From Centrapalus pauciflorus (taxonomy: Eukaryota; Streptophyta; Magnoliopsida; Asterales; Asteraceae): a stretch of DNA of 64,000 nt. The stretch is from positions 1 through 64,000 of the forward strand of contig JAANYP010001782.1 of NCBI GenBank assembly GCA_020465985.1, read 5' to 3'. Each line of letters starts with the position of its first letter. Position 1 is the first letter of the stretch. The notes beneath the pieces were generated by a model that saw only the letters and a program-made list of their open reading frames with translations, made no database searches and was not told the origin of the DNA. Below, piece after piece: positions 1-8,389 of the stretch. Made by a program: the position numbers and the translations under genes.

Positions 1-155
1 CATGAAATAGGTGTGTTTTAGCATATTGCACATATTAATGACTAATACAACTCTAAGATATGATCAACTAACCACATCATGAAGTTAGGTCAAAAATACT
101 AACATCAATCTTTCATGGAGAAATAGCATTTCTTTGAAGGATTTGGCAAAATATC

Positions 156-402
156 ACTTACATTGGGGAGATGATTGAGGGATGAGCACGATTCAAGCAA
201 GAAATCGACGATCCGGAAGTGTTGGGAGCAAGAAGAGAGCAAAGTTTCGGAAGTTTGGAGAGAAAATGAAGCAAATGGGTTGAAAAAGGGTTTAAAAATC
301 GCAGAAACGCATCGAGGCGCAGACGCAGGCGCACCCCTGCGCTGGCCGGTACGCTTGGGGCGCAGCGCGGAGCGCAGGCCTGCGCTGGCCGGTGCGCTGC
401 AC
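156..402 (-). promoter_or_regulatory. G1 post-integrase promoter-like module (GC cluster, leader, splice donor)
   Basis: In sense order this holds a GC-rich cluster (307-402) built on GCGCAGGCCTGCGC and relatives, a weak TATA-like TTTTTAAA (291-298), a pyrimidine-rich leader, and a good plant 5' splice-site match GTAAGT (156-161). The GC cluster resembles the one just upstream of the TATA box in this element's own LTR. G3 has the same layout with a different GC motif. The suggestion that it drives a downstream env-like transcript is inference, because the following sequence is off the window. The 124-codon ORF across this region (105-479) shows no recognisable domain and I do not call it. Confidence 0.4.
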
Positions 403-656
403 TGTTTCCAAAATTTGTCCAAAATTTTTGTACCGAATTTTTGTCCCTTATGTGTCCAAAATTTGTCTATCTTCGGCATGGGTTTTGCAGATTCTTATTT
501 GGGTAACTTATTCCCCAACTTAGTTGGTTACTATAAGTATACCGGAGTATAGGATGAACTATTATTTGACTAACTAAAAGAAAAAAAAAACAAACTACGG
601 TATAATAATAAAATTTAAATTGCAGAAATTAACGCACACTTTCGTGGTGAGAACGA

Positions 657-724
657 TTGCACTTAGCACGTGCAACAAGCCTTTAAACCCCTCGGTAGCC
701 CGAGTGGACGAGTTATAGTCTCGT
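657..724 (-). ncRNA. Three-stem structured RNA element downstream of integrase (G1 copy)
   Basis: In sense order there are three adjacent stem-loops. H1 (708-724) is ACGAG, loop ACTATAA, CTCGT. H2 (688-707) is CCACTCGG, loop GCTA, CCGAGGGG, with one A-G mismatch. After a TTTAAAGGCTTG linker comes H3 (657-675), TTGCAC, loop GTGCTAA, GTGCAA. G3 has the same three stems at 63055-63121, with changed bases that keep the pairing. The element starts about 100 nt after the integrase stop. Its role is unknown; candidates are RNA stability, export, splicing control or packaging. An alternative closing pair AAACC/GGTTT around H1-H2 is also possible. Confidence 0.7.
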
Positions 725-760
725 GAGGGTTTCTATGGAACATACCCACAAAGTTCTTTG

Positions 761-772
761 GGTTGCCTCCCA
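761..772 (-). other. Conserved GGAGGCAACCC motif after integrase
   Basis: The sense strand carries GGGAGGCAACCC between the integrase stop and the three-stem element. From memory this short string recurs downstream of integrase in Athila/Calypso-type elements. Its function is unknown. It is absent at the equivalent place in G3. Confidence 0.35.
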
Positions 773-824
773 AAAAGCGCTAAGTTTAATGTCTTCAGCC
801 AGACATTTTGGAACTCTGTAGTAT

Positions 825-3800
825 TTAAGTGATATCTTCCAAGACCATTATCTCAGATGATATAATTTCATTGTCAGCCCATTGTACAAATAATTTTAAT
901 CTGTGTCCGTTTACTTTAAACGGCTCACCACCTTTTTGATCTATTATTTCAACCGCACCATAGGGGAAAACGTTAGTCACTGTGTATGGGCCTGTCCACT
1001 TACTTTTTAATTTGCCTGGGAAGAGCCGCAAGCGTGCATTAAATAGCCAGACTTTGTCACCTTTATTAAACACCTTTCGTTTAATTATTCGGTCGTGGAA
1101 AGCTTTTGTTTTTTCTTTATATATTTTAGAACTTTCATAAGCTTCCTTGCGAATTTCTTCTAATTCGTTCAGTTGGTGTTTTCGATTTATACCGGCAGCC
1201 GTGAAGTTAAGGTTTGCATTTTTAATGGCCCATAAGGCTCGGTGTTCTAACTCCACCGGAAGATGACATAATTTCCCATACACTAGTTTATAAGGAGACA
1301 TACCAATAGGGGTTTTATACGCTGTACGATACGCCCAAAGTGCATCATCTAATCGTATTGACCAATCTTTCCTATCGGGTCGTACTGTTTTTTCTAATAT
1401 TCGCTTAACCTCCCTGTTAGATACCTCTACTTGTCCACTAGTTTGTGGGTGATATGGGGTAGCTATCTTATGTGTCACTCCATAATGTTTAAGTAGTTTG
1501 CTAAAGTACATATTTTTGAAATGAGAACCCCCATCACTAATTATAGATGTAGGAATTCCATGACGAGAAAATATATTACGTTTAACGAATTGGCAAACTA
1601 CTTTGTGATCATTGGTTCTTGTGGCTTCGGCTTCTACCCATTTAGAGACGTAATCAACTGCCACTAGGATGTATTCGAAACCATATGACTTAGGAAAGGG
1701 TCCCATAAAGTCTATGCCCCACACATCAAAAATCTCTACTATAAGAATTGGTGTCATAGGCATTTGGTCTTTTTTTGAAATACCTCCTATCTGCTGGCAT
1801 CGTAGGCATGACTTAACAAACTCGTAGGAGTCCTTAAAGATGGTTGGCCAAAAGAATCCACTTTGTAGGATTCGATGTCCTGTCTTTTTAGCACTAAAAT
1901 GGCCTCCACATGCATACGAGTGACAGTGATTTAAAATATCATAATGCTCGTTATCTGGAACACATCGCCGGATAATCTGATCTACTCCTATTTTGAACAA
2001 ATTCGGCTCCTCCCAAATGTACTGTTTAGTTTGAGAGAAGAAATACTTTCGTTGATGTGAATTCCAGTGGTTTGGGGTTTTCCCTGTGACAAAGTAATTC
2101 ACTAAGTTAGCGAACCAAGGCACTTTTGCGACGAACAATAATTGTTCATCTGGGAAATTGTCCCGAATGGAGTCCAGCATATCAGTGGTGATTGCTGGCA
2201 GTCTCGATAGATGGTCTGCTACTACATTTTCTGAGCCCTTTTTATCTCTGATTTCTAAATCAAATTCTTGTAGCAACAGTATCCAACGAATTAGCCGTGG
2301 CTTAGCATCTTTCTTAGCCAAGAGGTGTCGTAAGGCACTATGATCGGAATACACAATTACCTTAGCTCCCCAGACGTAAGATCTAAACTTATCTAACGCA
2401 TATACTACTGCAAGCAATTCTTTTTCAGTGGTTGTGTAATTAATTTGAGCTTCAGAGAAGGTTTTACTTGCATAGTATATTACCACTGGCTTTTTGTCCA
2501 CTCTTTGACCAAGGACGGCACCTACTGCATGATCGCTGGCGTCACACATGATCTCAAAGGGTTGAGACCAATCAGGTGATTGCAGAATTGGTGCCTCTGT
2601 GAGCTTCATTTTTAATGTGTTAAATGCCTCTGCACAGTCTTTATCAAAATTGAACGGTGCGTCTTTTAGGAGAAGGTTACATAGTGGTTTGGATATGGCA
2701 CTAAAATCTTTTATGAATCTCCTATAGAAACCTGCATGTCCTAGAAAAGAACGAATCCCCTTGATATTAGTTGGTGGTGGTAGCGAGGAAATTATTTGTA
2801 TCTTATGTGTCCATGGTGGTTGATTAGAATCTACTGACTGAACACTTTCAAGTTCAAACTCCTTAGCTTCAGGCATATTATCTAACTTATGCTCATTGTA
2901 GTACAGAAAAAGCTCCACTGGATCTTTACATGTTATTGTTGATAATTGTTGTTGTGTTAAATCATCAACTAGATCGATCATATAGCACTCTGAATCCAAT
3001 GGCGCATTGGGTACATTGTTAAAGACATTAAGTCGGAGTTTACGGTTTCCGAATGCTATGTCTAATGCACCTGTCCTGCAATTGATTTGAGCGTTGATTG
3101 TGGCTAAGAAGGGACTTCCTAATATGATTGCCGGTTGGCTTTCTTTGTAAGCACTATCTGAATCCAACACTAAGAAATCTACTGGATAATAGAAATCTTC
3201 GACCTTAACGATTACATCAGATAACATCCCTCGTGGTACTTTGGTAGACCTATCTGCTAATTGTAGGATGACATCTGTTGTTTGTAGGGTTCCGAGATCA
3301 TGTTGGTCAAATAAATTACCAGGTAAAATATTAACACTTGCCCCTAGGTCTAGAAGTGCTTTTTTAATTTGAATATCGCCGATAGTTACCGGGATCAAGG
3401 GTGATCCCGGATCTTTTAGTTTAGGCGGCAGTGAGCTAGTGATAACTGCACTGACTTGTTCAGTGAGGTTAATTTGCTTTGGAAGAGTTATTTTAAATTT
3501 TCGCTTCTGAGTACAAAGGTCTTTTAGGAATTTAGCGTAAGAAGGAACTTGTTGTATAGCTTTGATTAAGGGAATGTTAATTTTAACTTGATTAAAAATA
3601 TCCCATAACTCTTCGTTTTTAGGTCCTTTCTTACCATAAGGAAATGAAGCTGGATTTTCTAAGGCCGTTGGGTAGGGAATACTTCCAGTATTGGAACTCC
3701 CTTCCCCAACTTTATTCTCTACTGGTCTCTTGGCTTCTACTTCCTTAAAAGTTACTTTCTTAACTTTTGTTTCTACCTTTGACTCCGATCTGGGTGGTTC

Positions 3801-4124
3801 TTCTTCATAAGCAATTTCTACCTCATCGTCAGTCTCACTCTCCTTAGGCATTTCTATTTTGTTATCTACTTCCTTTCCACTCCTAAGGGTAGTGACTTTG
3901 CTAACTTCGTTCACTTCATTGACTTCATATTTCTTTTCTTTTCCATGGTGGTGCGATGGGTTAACTGTGGTGTTGCTTGGAAGCTTCCCTTCTTCTCGTT
4001 TAGTCAAGGACTCTGCAATTTGTCCCATCTGCCTTCCGAGCATCTCCATAGTTTTTGCTTGAACCATGGTTTGTTGTTTCATGAATTCCATAAACTCGGA
4101 AAACTCTTTCGAATTCCCCGACAC
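825..4124 (-). CDS. G1 chimeric polyprotein: gag C-terminus, protease, RNase H, integrase (RT deleted)
   Basis: One open frame of 1099 codons, open further upstream to the duplication joint at 4363, so the start is arbitrary. It contains a charged gag C-terminal region, then an aspartic protease with LDLGAS near residue 259 (Asp codon 3348-3350). It then jumps from the linker ending WTHK straight to ISSLPPPT, the hinge between RT and RNase H. RNase H follows with CDASD and SDHSAL motifs. Integrase has an HHCC zinc-binding region and a complete DDE triad (GIDF, SDGG, VEVSN; residues about 805-900). The missing RT segment is 987 bp, exactly 329 codons, so the frame survived. Without RT the protein cannot copy the element alone. 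Confidence 0.9.
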   Translation of the reverse strand: MSGNSKEFSEFMEFMKQQTMVQAKTMEMLGRQMGQIAESLTKREEGKLPSNTTVNPSHHHGKEKKYEVNEVNEVSKVTTLRSGKEVDNKIEMPKESETDDEVEIAYEEEPPRSESKVETKVKKVTFKEVEAKRPVENKVGEGSSNTGSIPYPTALENPASFPYGKKGPKNEELWDIFNQVKINIPLIKAIQQVPSYAKFLKDLCTQKRKFKITLPKQINLTEQVSAVITSSLPPKLKDPGSPLIPVTIGDIQIKKALLDLGASVNILPGNLFDQHDLGTLQTTDVILQLADRSTKVPRGMLSDVIVKVEDFYYPVDFLVLDSDSAYKESQPAIILGSPFLATINAQINCRTGALDIAFGNRKLRLNVFNNVPNAPLDSECYMIDLVDDLTQQQLSTITCKDPVELFLYYNEHKLDNMPEAKEFELESVQSVDSNQPPWTHKIQIISSLPPPTNIKGIRSFLGHAGFYRRFIKDFSAISKPLCNLLLKDAPFNFDKDCAEAFNTLKMKLTEAPILQSPDWSQPFEIMCDASDHAVGAVLGQRVDKKPVVIYYASKTFSEAQINYTTTEKELLAVVYALDKFRSYVWGAKVIVYSDHSALRHLLAKKDAKPRLIRWILLLQEFDLEIRDKKGSENVVADHLSRLPAITTDMLDSIRDNFPDEQLLFVAKVPWFANLVNYFVTGKTPNHWNSHQRKYFFSQTKQYIWEEPNLFKIGVDQIIRRCVPDNEHYDILNHCHSYACGGHFSAKKTGHRILQSGFFWPTIFKDSYEFVKSCLRCQQIGGISKKDQMPMTPILIVEIFDVWGIDFMGPFPKSYGFEYILVAVDYVSKWVEAEATRTNDHKVVCQFVKRNIFSRHGIPTSIISDGGSHFKNMYFSKLLKHYGVTHKIATPYHPQTSGQVEVSNREVKRILEKTVRPDRKDWSIRLDDALWAYRTAYKTPIGMSPYKLVYGKLCHLPVELEHRALWAIKNANLNFTAAGINRKHQLNELEEIRKEAYESSKIYKEKTKAFHDRIIKRKVFNKGDKVWLFNARLRLFPGKLKSKWTGPYTVTNVFPYGAVEIIDQKGGEPFKVNGHRLKLFVQWADNEIISSEIMVLEDIT
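2770..2805 (-). repeat. 36-bp RT/RNase H hinge, copy 2 (RT deletion scar)
   Basis: These 36 bp are identical to 4364-4399. Here they join directly to the pre-RT linker. The joint lies on a shared hexamer ATCTTA (2800-2805, matching 4394-4399 and 5381-5386). This is the signature of a microhomology-mediated deletion, or a template jump, that removed the RT domain. Confidence 0.85.
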
Positions 4125-4363
4125 TTGTCGCGAATCATTTTCTTCTTTAGGGTCTTGGCGTTTATAGTACCGATCATCCTTCGTAGCTGAGGTCGATCCA
4201 TATTGGAAATCTCGGTTTTGTTGACGAGGTTGCTCATATCTTGGCTTCGGGGGAGCATCATTGTCTTGATTATCCCTCCAACTAAAGTTCGGGTGTTTTC
4301 TCCATCCCGGATTGTAAGTTTCCGAGTATGGATTCTCCCGTTCTCTTCGTTGCCGAAATCCAA
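2800..4363 (-). repeat. Duplicated gag C-terminus/protease block, second copy
   Basis: 1564 bp, nearly identical to 5381-6942, with about ten substitutions and one 2-bp indel by eye. It carries the gag C-terminal region, protease and pre-RT linker. In sense order it follows the RT domain, so the element reads gag, PR, RT, gag', PR', RNase H, integrase. Confidence 0.9.
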
Positions 4364-5499
4364 GTTGGTGGTGGTAGCGAGGAAATTATTTGTATCTTAG
4401 CTCGATCAACCTCCATTCCTCTTTCAGAGACTATGTGTCCTAAGACTACTCCCTCTTTAACCATAAAGTGACTTTTCTCCCAACTTAGTACCAAATTGGT
4501 TTCAGTACACCGCTTGAGAACTTTTTCTAAATGAGAGAGACACCCTTCGAATGACTTATCAAATATTGAAAAGTCGTCCATGAAGATTTCAAGAGAACCT
4601 CCGACCATGTCTGAAAATATAGCCATCATACATCGCTGAAATGTGGCTGGAGCGTTACATAATCCAAATGGCATTCTTCGGTAAGCGAATGTGCCATACG
4701 GACATGTAAATGTTGTTTTATCTTGGTCCTCTGGGTGTATTGGGATTTGGTTATACCCCGAATAGCCATCTAGGAAACAATAGAATTTCTGCCCTGCTAG
4801 CTTCTCTACTATTTGGTCGATGAATGGCAGAGGAAAATAATCTTTTGAGGTTGCGGCGTTTAGTTTTCTGTAGTCGATGCATACTCTCCACCCCGTCACA
4901 GGGCGAGTTGCAATCTTTTCTCCTTCAGGAGTATCGACGACAGTGATTCCAGATTTCTTCGGAACCGTCTGTGTGGGACTAACCCATTGGCTATCTGATA
5001 TCGGATAGATAATTCCAGCATCTAGCCATTTCAACACTTCTTTCTTCACTACCTCTCTAAGGTTAGGGTTTAGCCTTCTCTGAGCATCTCTGCTTGGCTT
5101 GGCTGTTGGATCAGTTATTATCCTATGCATACACAACGTCGGACTAATTCCTTTAAGATCTGCTATGGTCCAGCCTACCGCTTCCTTATATCTCGATAAC
5201 ACTTCTAACAAGACCTTTTCTTGTGCAGCAGTAAGGTCTGTTGCGATGATTACAGGCAGTGTATTCTCAGGGCCAAGAAAAGCATATTTGAGATGAGATG
5301 GAAGTGGTTTCAACTCTAGCTTGGGTGGTTGCTCTAAAGACGGTTTTGCTGATGGTGGAAGGTCAGTCGGAAGTTTTTCGATCTTATGTGTCCATGGTGG
5401 TTGATTAGAATCTACTGACTGAACACTTTCAAGTTCAAACTCCTTAGCTTCAGGCATATTATCTAACTTATGCTCATTGTAGTACAGAAAAAGCTCCAC
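4282..5499 (-). CDS. G1 reverse transcriptase (Ty3/gypsy), severed from RNase H
   Basis: 405 codons from a GTG that is not a true start; the region was part of a gag-pol reading frame. The RT domain covers roughly 4400-5380. It contains the QWVSPTQTVPKK region, CIDYRKLNAATSKD, FLDGYSGYNQIPI and the FMDD active site (4573-4584), ending at ISSLPPPT. The frame then crosses the duplication joint at 4363/4364 into gag sequence in the wrong frame and stops at 4282. The catalytic palm appears intact, but no RNase H follows in frame. The RT itself looks young: I see no internal stop. Confidence 0.9.
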   Translation of the reverse strand: MELFLYYNEHKLDNMPEAKEFELESVQSVDSNQPPWTHKIEKLPTDLPPSAKPSLEQPPKLELKPLPSHLKYAFLGPENTLPVIIATDLTAAQEKVLLEVLSRYKEAVGWTIADLKGISPTLCMHRIITDPTAKPSRDAQRRLNPNLREVVKKEVLKWLDAGIIYPISDSQWVSPTQTVPKKSGITVVDTPEGEKIATRPVTGWRVCIDYRKLNAATSKDYFPLPFIDQIVEKLAGQKFYCFLDGYSGYNQIPIHPEDQDKTTFTCPYGTFAYRRMPFGLCNAPATFQRCMMAIFSDMVGGSLEIFMDDFSIFDKSFEGCLSHLEKVLKRCTETNLVLSWEKSHFMVKEGVVLGHIVSERGMEVDRAKIQIISSLPPPTWISATKRTGESILGNLQSGMEKTPEL

Positions 5500-6942
5500 T
5501 GGATCTTTACATGTTATTGTTGATAATTATTGTTGTGTTAAATCATCAACTAGATCGATCATATAGCTCTGAATCCAATGGCGCATTGGGTACATTGTTA
5601 AAGACATTAAGTCGGAGTTTACGGTTTCCGAATGCTATGTCTAATGCACCTGTCCTGCAATTGATTTGAGCGTTGATTGTGGCTAAGAAGGGACGTCCTA
5701 ATATTATTGCCGGTTGGCTTTCTTTGTAAGCACTATCTGAATCCAACACTAAGAAATCTACTGGATAATAGAAATCTTCGACCTTAACGATTACATCAGA
5801 TAACATCCCTCGTGGTACTTTGGTAGACCTATCTGCTAATTGTAGGATGACATCTGTTGTTTGTAGGGTTCCGAGATCATGTTGGTCAAATAAATTACCA
5901 GGTAAAATATTAACACTTGCCCCTAGGTCTAGAAGTGCTTTTTTAATTTGAATATCGCCGATAGTTACCGGGATCAAGGGTGATCCTGGATCTTTTAGTT
6001 TAGGCGGCAGTGAGCTAGTGATAACTGCACTGACTTGTTCAGTGAGGTTGATTTGCTTCGGAAGAGTTATTTTAAATTTTCGCTTCTGAGTACAAAGGTC
6101 TTTTAGGAATTTAGCGTAAGAAGGAACTTGTTGTATAGCTTTGATTAAGGGAATGTTAATTTTAACTTGATTAAAAATATCCCATAACTCTTCGTTTTTA
6201 GGTCCTTTCTTACCATAAGGAAATGAAGCTGGATTTTCTAAGGCCGTTGGGTAGGGAATACTTCCAGTATTGGAACTCCCTTCCCCAACTTTATTCTCTA
6301 CTGGTCTCTTGGCTTCTACTTCCTTAAAAGTTACTTTCTTAACTTTTGTTTCTACCTTTGACTCCGATCTGGGTGGTTCTTCTTCATAAGCAATTTCTAC
6401 CTCATCGTCAGTCTCACTCTCCTTGGGCATTTCTATTTTGTTATCTACTTCCTTTCCACTCCTAAGGGTAGTGACTTTGTTAACTTCGTTCACTTCATTG
6501 ACTTCATATTTCTTTTCTTTTCCATGGTGGTGCGATGGGTTAACTGTGGTGTTGCTTGGAAGCTTCCCTTCTTCTCGTTTAGTCAAGGACTCTGCAATTT
6601 GTCCCATCTGCCTTCCGAGCATCTCCATAGTTTTTGCTTGAACCATGGTTTGTTGTTTCATGAATTCCATAAACTCGGAAAACTCTTTCGAATTCCCCGA
6701 CACTTGTCGCGAATCATTTTCTTCTTTAGGGTCTTGGCGTTTATAGTATCGATCATCCTTCGTAGCTGAGGTCGATCCATATTGGAAATCTCGGTTTTGT
6801 TGACGAGGTTGCTCATATCTTGGCTTCGGGGGAGCATCATTGTCTTGATTATCCCTCCAACTAAAGTTCGGGTGTTTTCTCCATCCCGGATTGTAAGTAT
6901 CCGAGTATGGATTCTCCCGTTCTCTTCGTTGCCGAAATCCAA
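5381..6942 (-). repeat. Duplicated gag C-terminus/protease block, first copy
   Basis: 1562 bp partner of 2800-4363. Relative to that copy it lacks 2 bp in the codons near 5567, which shifts the frame, and has a G-to-A change creating a TAA stop at about 5527-5529 in the glutamine run before the RT linker. These two lesions separate gag-protease from RT in G1. Confidence 0.9.
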
Positions 6943-8005
6943 AAGCTTCGTTCACATACTCTTCGTGCGTGAAGGTATGTGGGCAATTCTCGGTTGGATG
7001 AGAAGGGTCTCCACAAGTGACACAACAGACCTGTGCCGCTGTAACCTTTCCCATTCCTTTCATCAACAAGTCCATCTTTTTGCTTAGTTCGGATATGTCA
7101 GATTTAACTTCCTTCTTCCATGCATTGTCTATGCCCATAACTTGGACACTAACACTGCTATCCGAACCCGCTTGGACTTTTAAGCCTTTGCTTAATTGGG
7201 TTAATAATTCCCAAGCTTCGTCATCTTCCTTAGCTAAAAAGGTTCCGCCTGAAGCAGCGGTGATCATATTCCTACTTTCTTGACTAACCCCATCGAAAAA
7301 AGTTTTAATTAGCATCCATTTAGGAATTTCATGGTGAGGGCATGTTCGTAGTAATTCATTCAACCTATTAAAAGCATCGTGAAATTGTTCTCCAATTTTC
7401 TGTTTAAATCCAGTGATTTCTTTACGTTTTTCTGTAGTTTTACTAATTGGGTAATATTCAGTTAGAAATTCTTTTTTCATTTCATCCCAGTTAGTTATAC
7501 TATCAGTGGGAAGTGACACGAACCAATTTTTCGCTCGTTCCTTCAAAGAGAAAGGAAAGAGTCTGAGTTTTAAAGCATCTACGGTCATTCCCCTAACGTG
7601 ATTGGCCTTACATATGGCAGTGAATTCAGCTAAGTGCTCATACGGTTCTTCGCTTGGTGCTCCGCGAAAAACAGGTAATATGCTAAATAGCTGTGGCCTA
7701 ATTTCGGGTTCATTCTCATTAATTGGGTAGAGAATGGGTGATGGATCAGGGATATCACCCGGCCTATAATGGGATTCTACGGTTCTACGGTCTCCCATCG
7801 GTCTTTGGTTTTGTTGGACGTCGACAAGAACGTTTTCGATGTTCTCGTCTTCCGAATTAATTATTTCTTCCTCCACGTTTACTTTAGGAGCAGTATTTTT
7901 AGTTTCGTTTGTTTGAGTTGTGGCTCGCCTATTAGATCTAGCAGTTTTTTCGATTTCTGGATCAAACTTCAAGGGTGAAATTCTACCAGAATATCGTGTG
8001 TGCAT
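5546..8005 (-). CDS. G1 gag-protease polyprotein
   Basis: The open frame extends to a GTG at 8077, but I take the ATG at 8005 because the residues there (MHTRYSGR) align with the ATG start of G3 gag (MDTCYSGR). In order: a variable N-terminus, then VESHYRPGDIPDPSPI, then the retrotransposon gag core (EEPYEHLAEF ... NWFVSLPTDSI ... CPHHEIPKWM ... FFDGVSQESRNMITAASGG). Next come a zinc-knuckle-like CVTCGDPSHPTENCP, a charged region, and the aspartic protease LDLGASVNILPGN (5920-5942). The frame is lost by the 2-bp deletion near 5567, so the last residues are wrong and it stops at 5546. Gag forms the particle in the cytoplasm and protease processes it; no enzyme lesion is visible before the frameshift. 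Confidence 0.9.
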   Translation of the reverse strand: MHTRYSGRISPLKFDPEIEKTARSNRRATTQTNETKNTAPKVNVEEEIINSEDENIENVLVDVQQNQRPMGDRRTVESHYRPGDIPDPSPILYPINENEPEIRPQLFSILPVFRGAPSEEPYEHLAEFTAICKANHVRGMTVDALKLRLFPFSLKERAKNWFVSLPTDSITNWDEMKKEFLTEYYPISKTTEKRKEITGFKQKIGEQFHDAFNRLNELLRTCPHHEIPKWMLIKTFFDGVSQESRNMITAASGGTFLAKEDDEAWELLTQLSKGLKVQAGSDSSVSVQVMGIDNAWKKEVKSDISELSKKMDLLMKGMGKVTAAQVCCVTCGDPSHPTENCPHTFTHEEYVNEAFGFRQRRERENPYSDTYNPGWRKHPNFSWRDNQDNDAPPKPRYEQPRQQNRDFQYGSTSATKDDRYYKRQDPKEENDSRQVSGNSKEFSEFMEFMKQQTMVQAKTMEMLGRQMGQIAESLTKREEGKLPSNTTVNPSHHHGKEKKYEVNEVNEVNKVTTLRSGKEVDNKIEMPKESETDDEVEIAYEEEPPRSESKVETKVKKVTFKEVEAKRPVENKVGEGSSNTGSIPYPTALENPASFPYGKKGPKNEELWDIFNQVKINIPLIKAIQQVPSYAKFLKDLCTQKRKFKITLPKQINLTEQVSAVITSSLPPKLKDPGSPLIPVTIGDIQIKKALLDLGASVNILPGNLFDQHDLGTLQTTDVILQLADRSTKVPRGMLSDVIVKVEDFYYPVDFLVLDSDSAYKESQPAIILGRPFLATINAQINCRTGALDIAFGNRKLRLNVFNNVPNAPLDSELYDRSS

Positions 8006-8085
8006 AAACTTAGAAGGGCTAGATGAAGAATTCGAATTAGTTACTTTCTTTTTGGTGAGAATCGATGCTTGCGCCACGATTCCCC

Positions 8086-8103
8086 TTTTTTTTTTTTTTT
8101 TTT
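8086..8103 (-). repeat. Homopolymer of 18 T just upstream of gag
   Basis: In sense this is an A run placed between the PBS leader and the gag start, about 80 nt before the ATG at 8005. It may be slippage, or a remnant of the normal A-rich leader. Confidence 0.7.
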
Positions 8104-8367
8104 AATAAACTAAAACAATAATTAAAATTAAAACTAATTAAAAACTAATTAAATGGAATAATAGCAAAATATGGAAACTTAAACTAATTTAAGTAAGCAA
8201 ATAAAAGCAAATAAGCAAATAATTGAAATTGACTAAATTAACTAAATTACCTAAATTACTCTAAAGAAAATAAGGCAACTAAATATATGAAAATGTAATT
8301 TATATTTAAATAAAATTTAAAATTAAATTAACTAATTACTAAAATACGTGATTTAAGCGCAACCGCT
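8104..8367 (-). other. G1 untranslated leader between PBS and gag
   Basis: About 260 bp of AT-rich sequence with TTAATT/AATTAA runs. There is no ORF and no TCGA array, unlike the leaders of the copia elements in this window. Confidence 0.6.
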
Positions 8368-8384
8368 TCCCGGCAACGGCGCCA
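8368..8384 (-). other. G1 primer-binding site (tRNA-Asp type)
   Basis: The sense strand reads TGGCGCCGTTGCCGGG, 5 nt after the end of the 5' LTR. This PBS is shared by Athila/Tat-type gypsy elements, and G3 has a one-base variant at 47087. Confidence 0.9.
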
Positions 8385-8389
8385 AAATT

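Noticed and set aside
105..552. ORFs on both strands at the left edge
   Set aside because: They cross a GC-rich palindromic cluster and low-complexity sequence; no domain and no conserved counterpart in G3.
6423..6769. Plus-strand ORFs repeated at 3859-4190 and 6423-6769
   Set aside because: They are antisense shadows of the duplicated G1 gag/protease block and repeat only because the block is duplicated.
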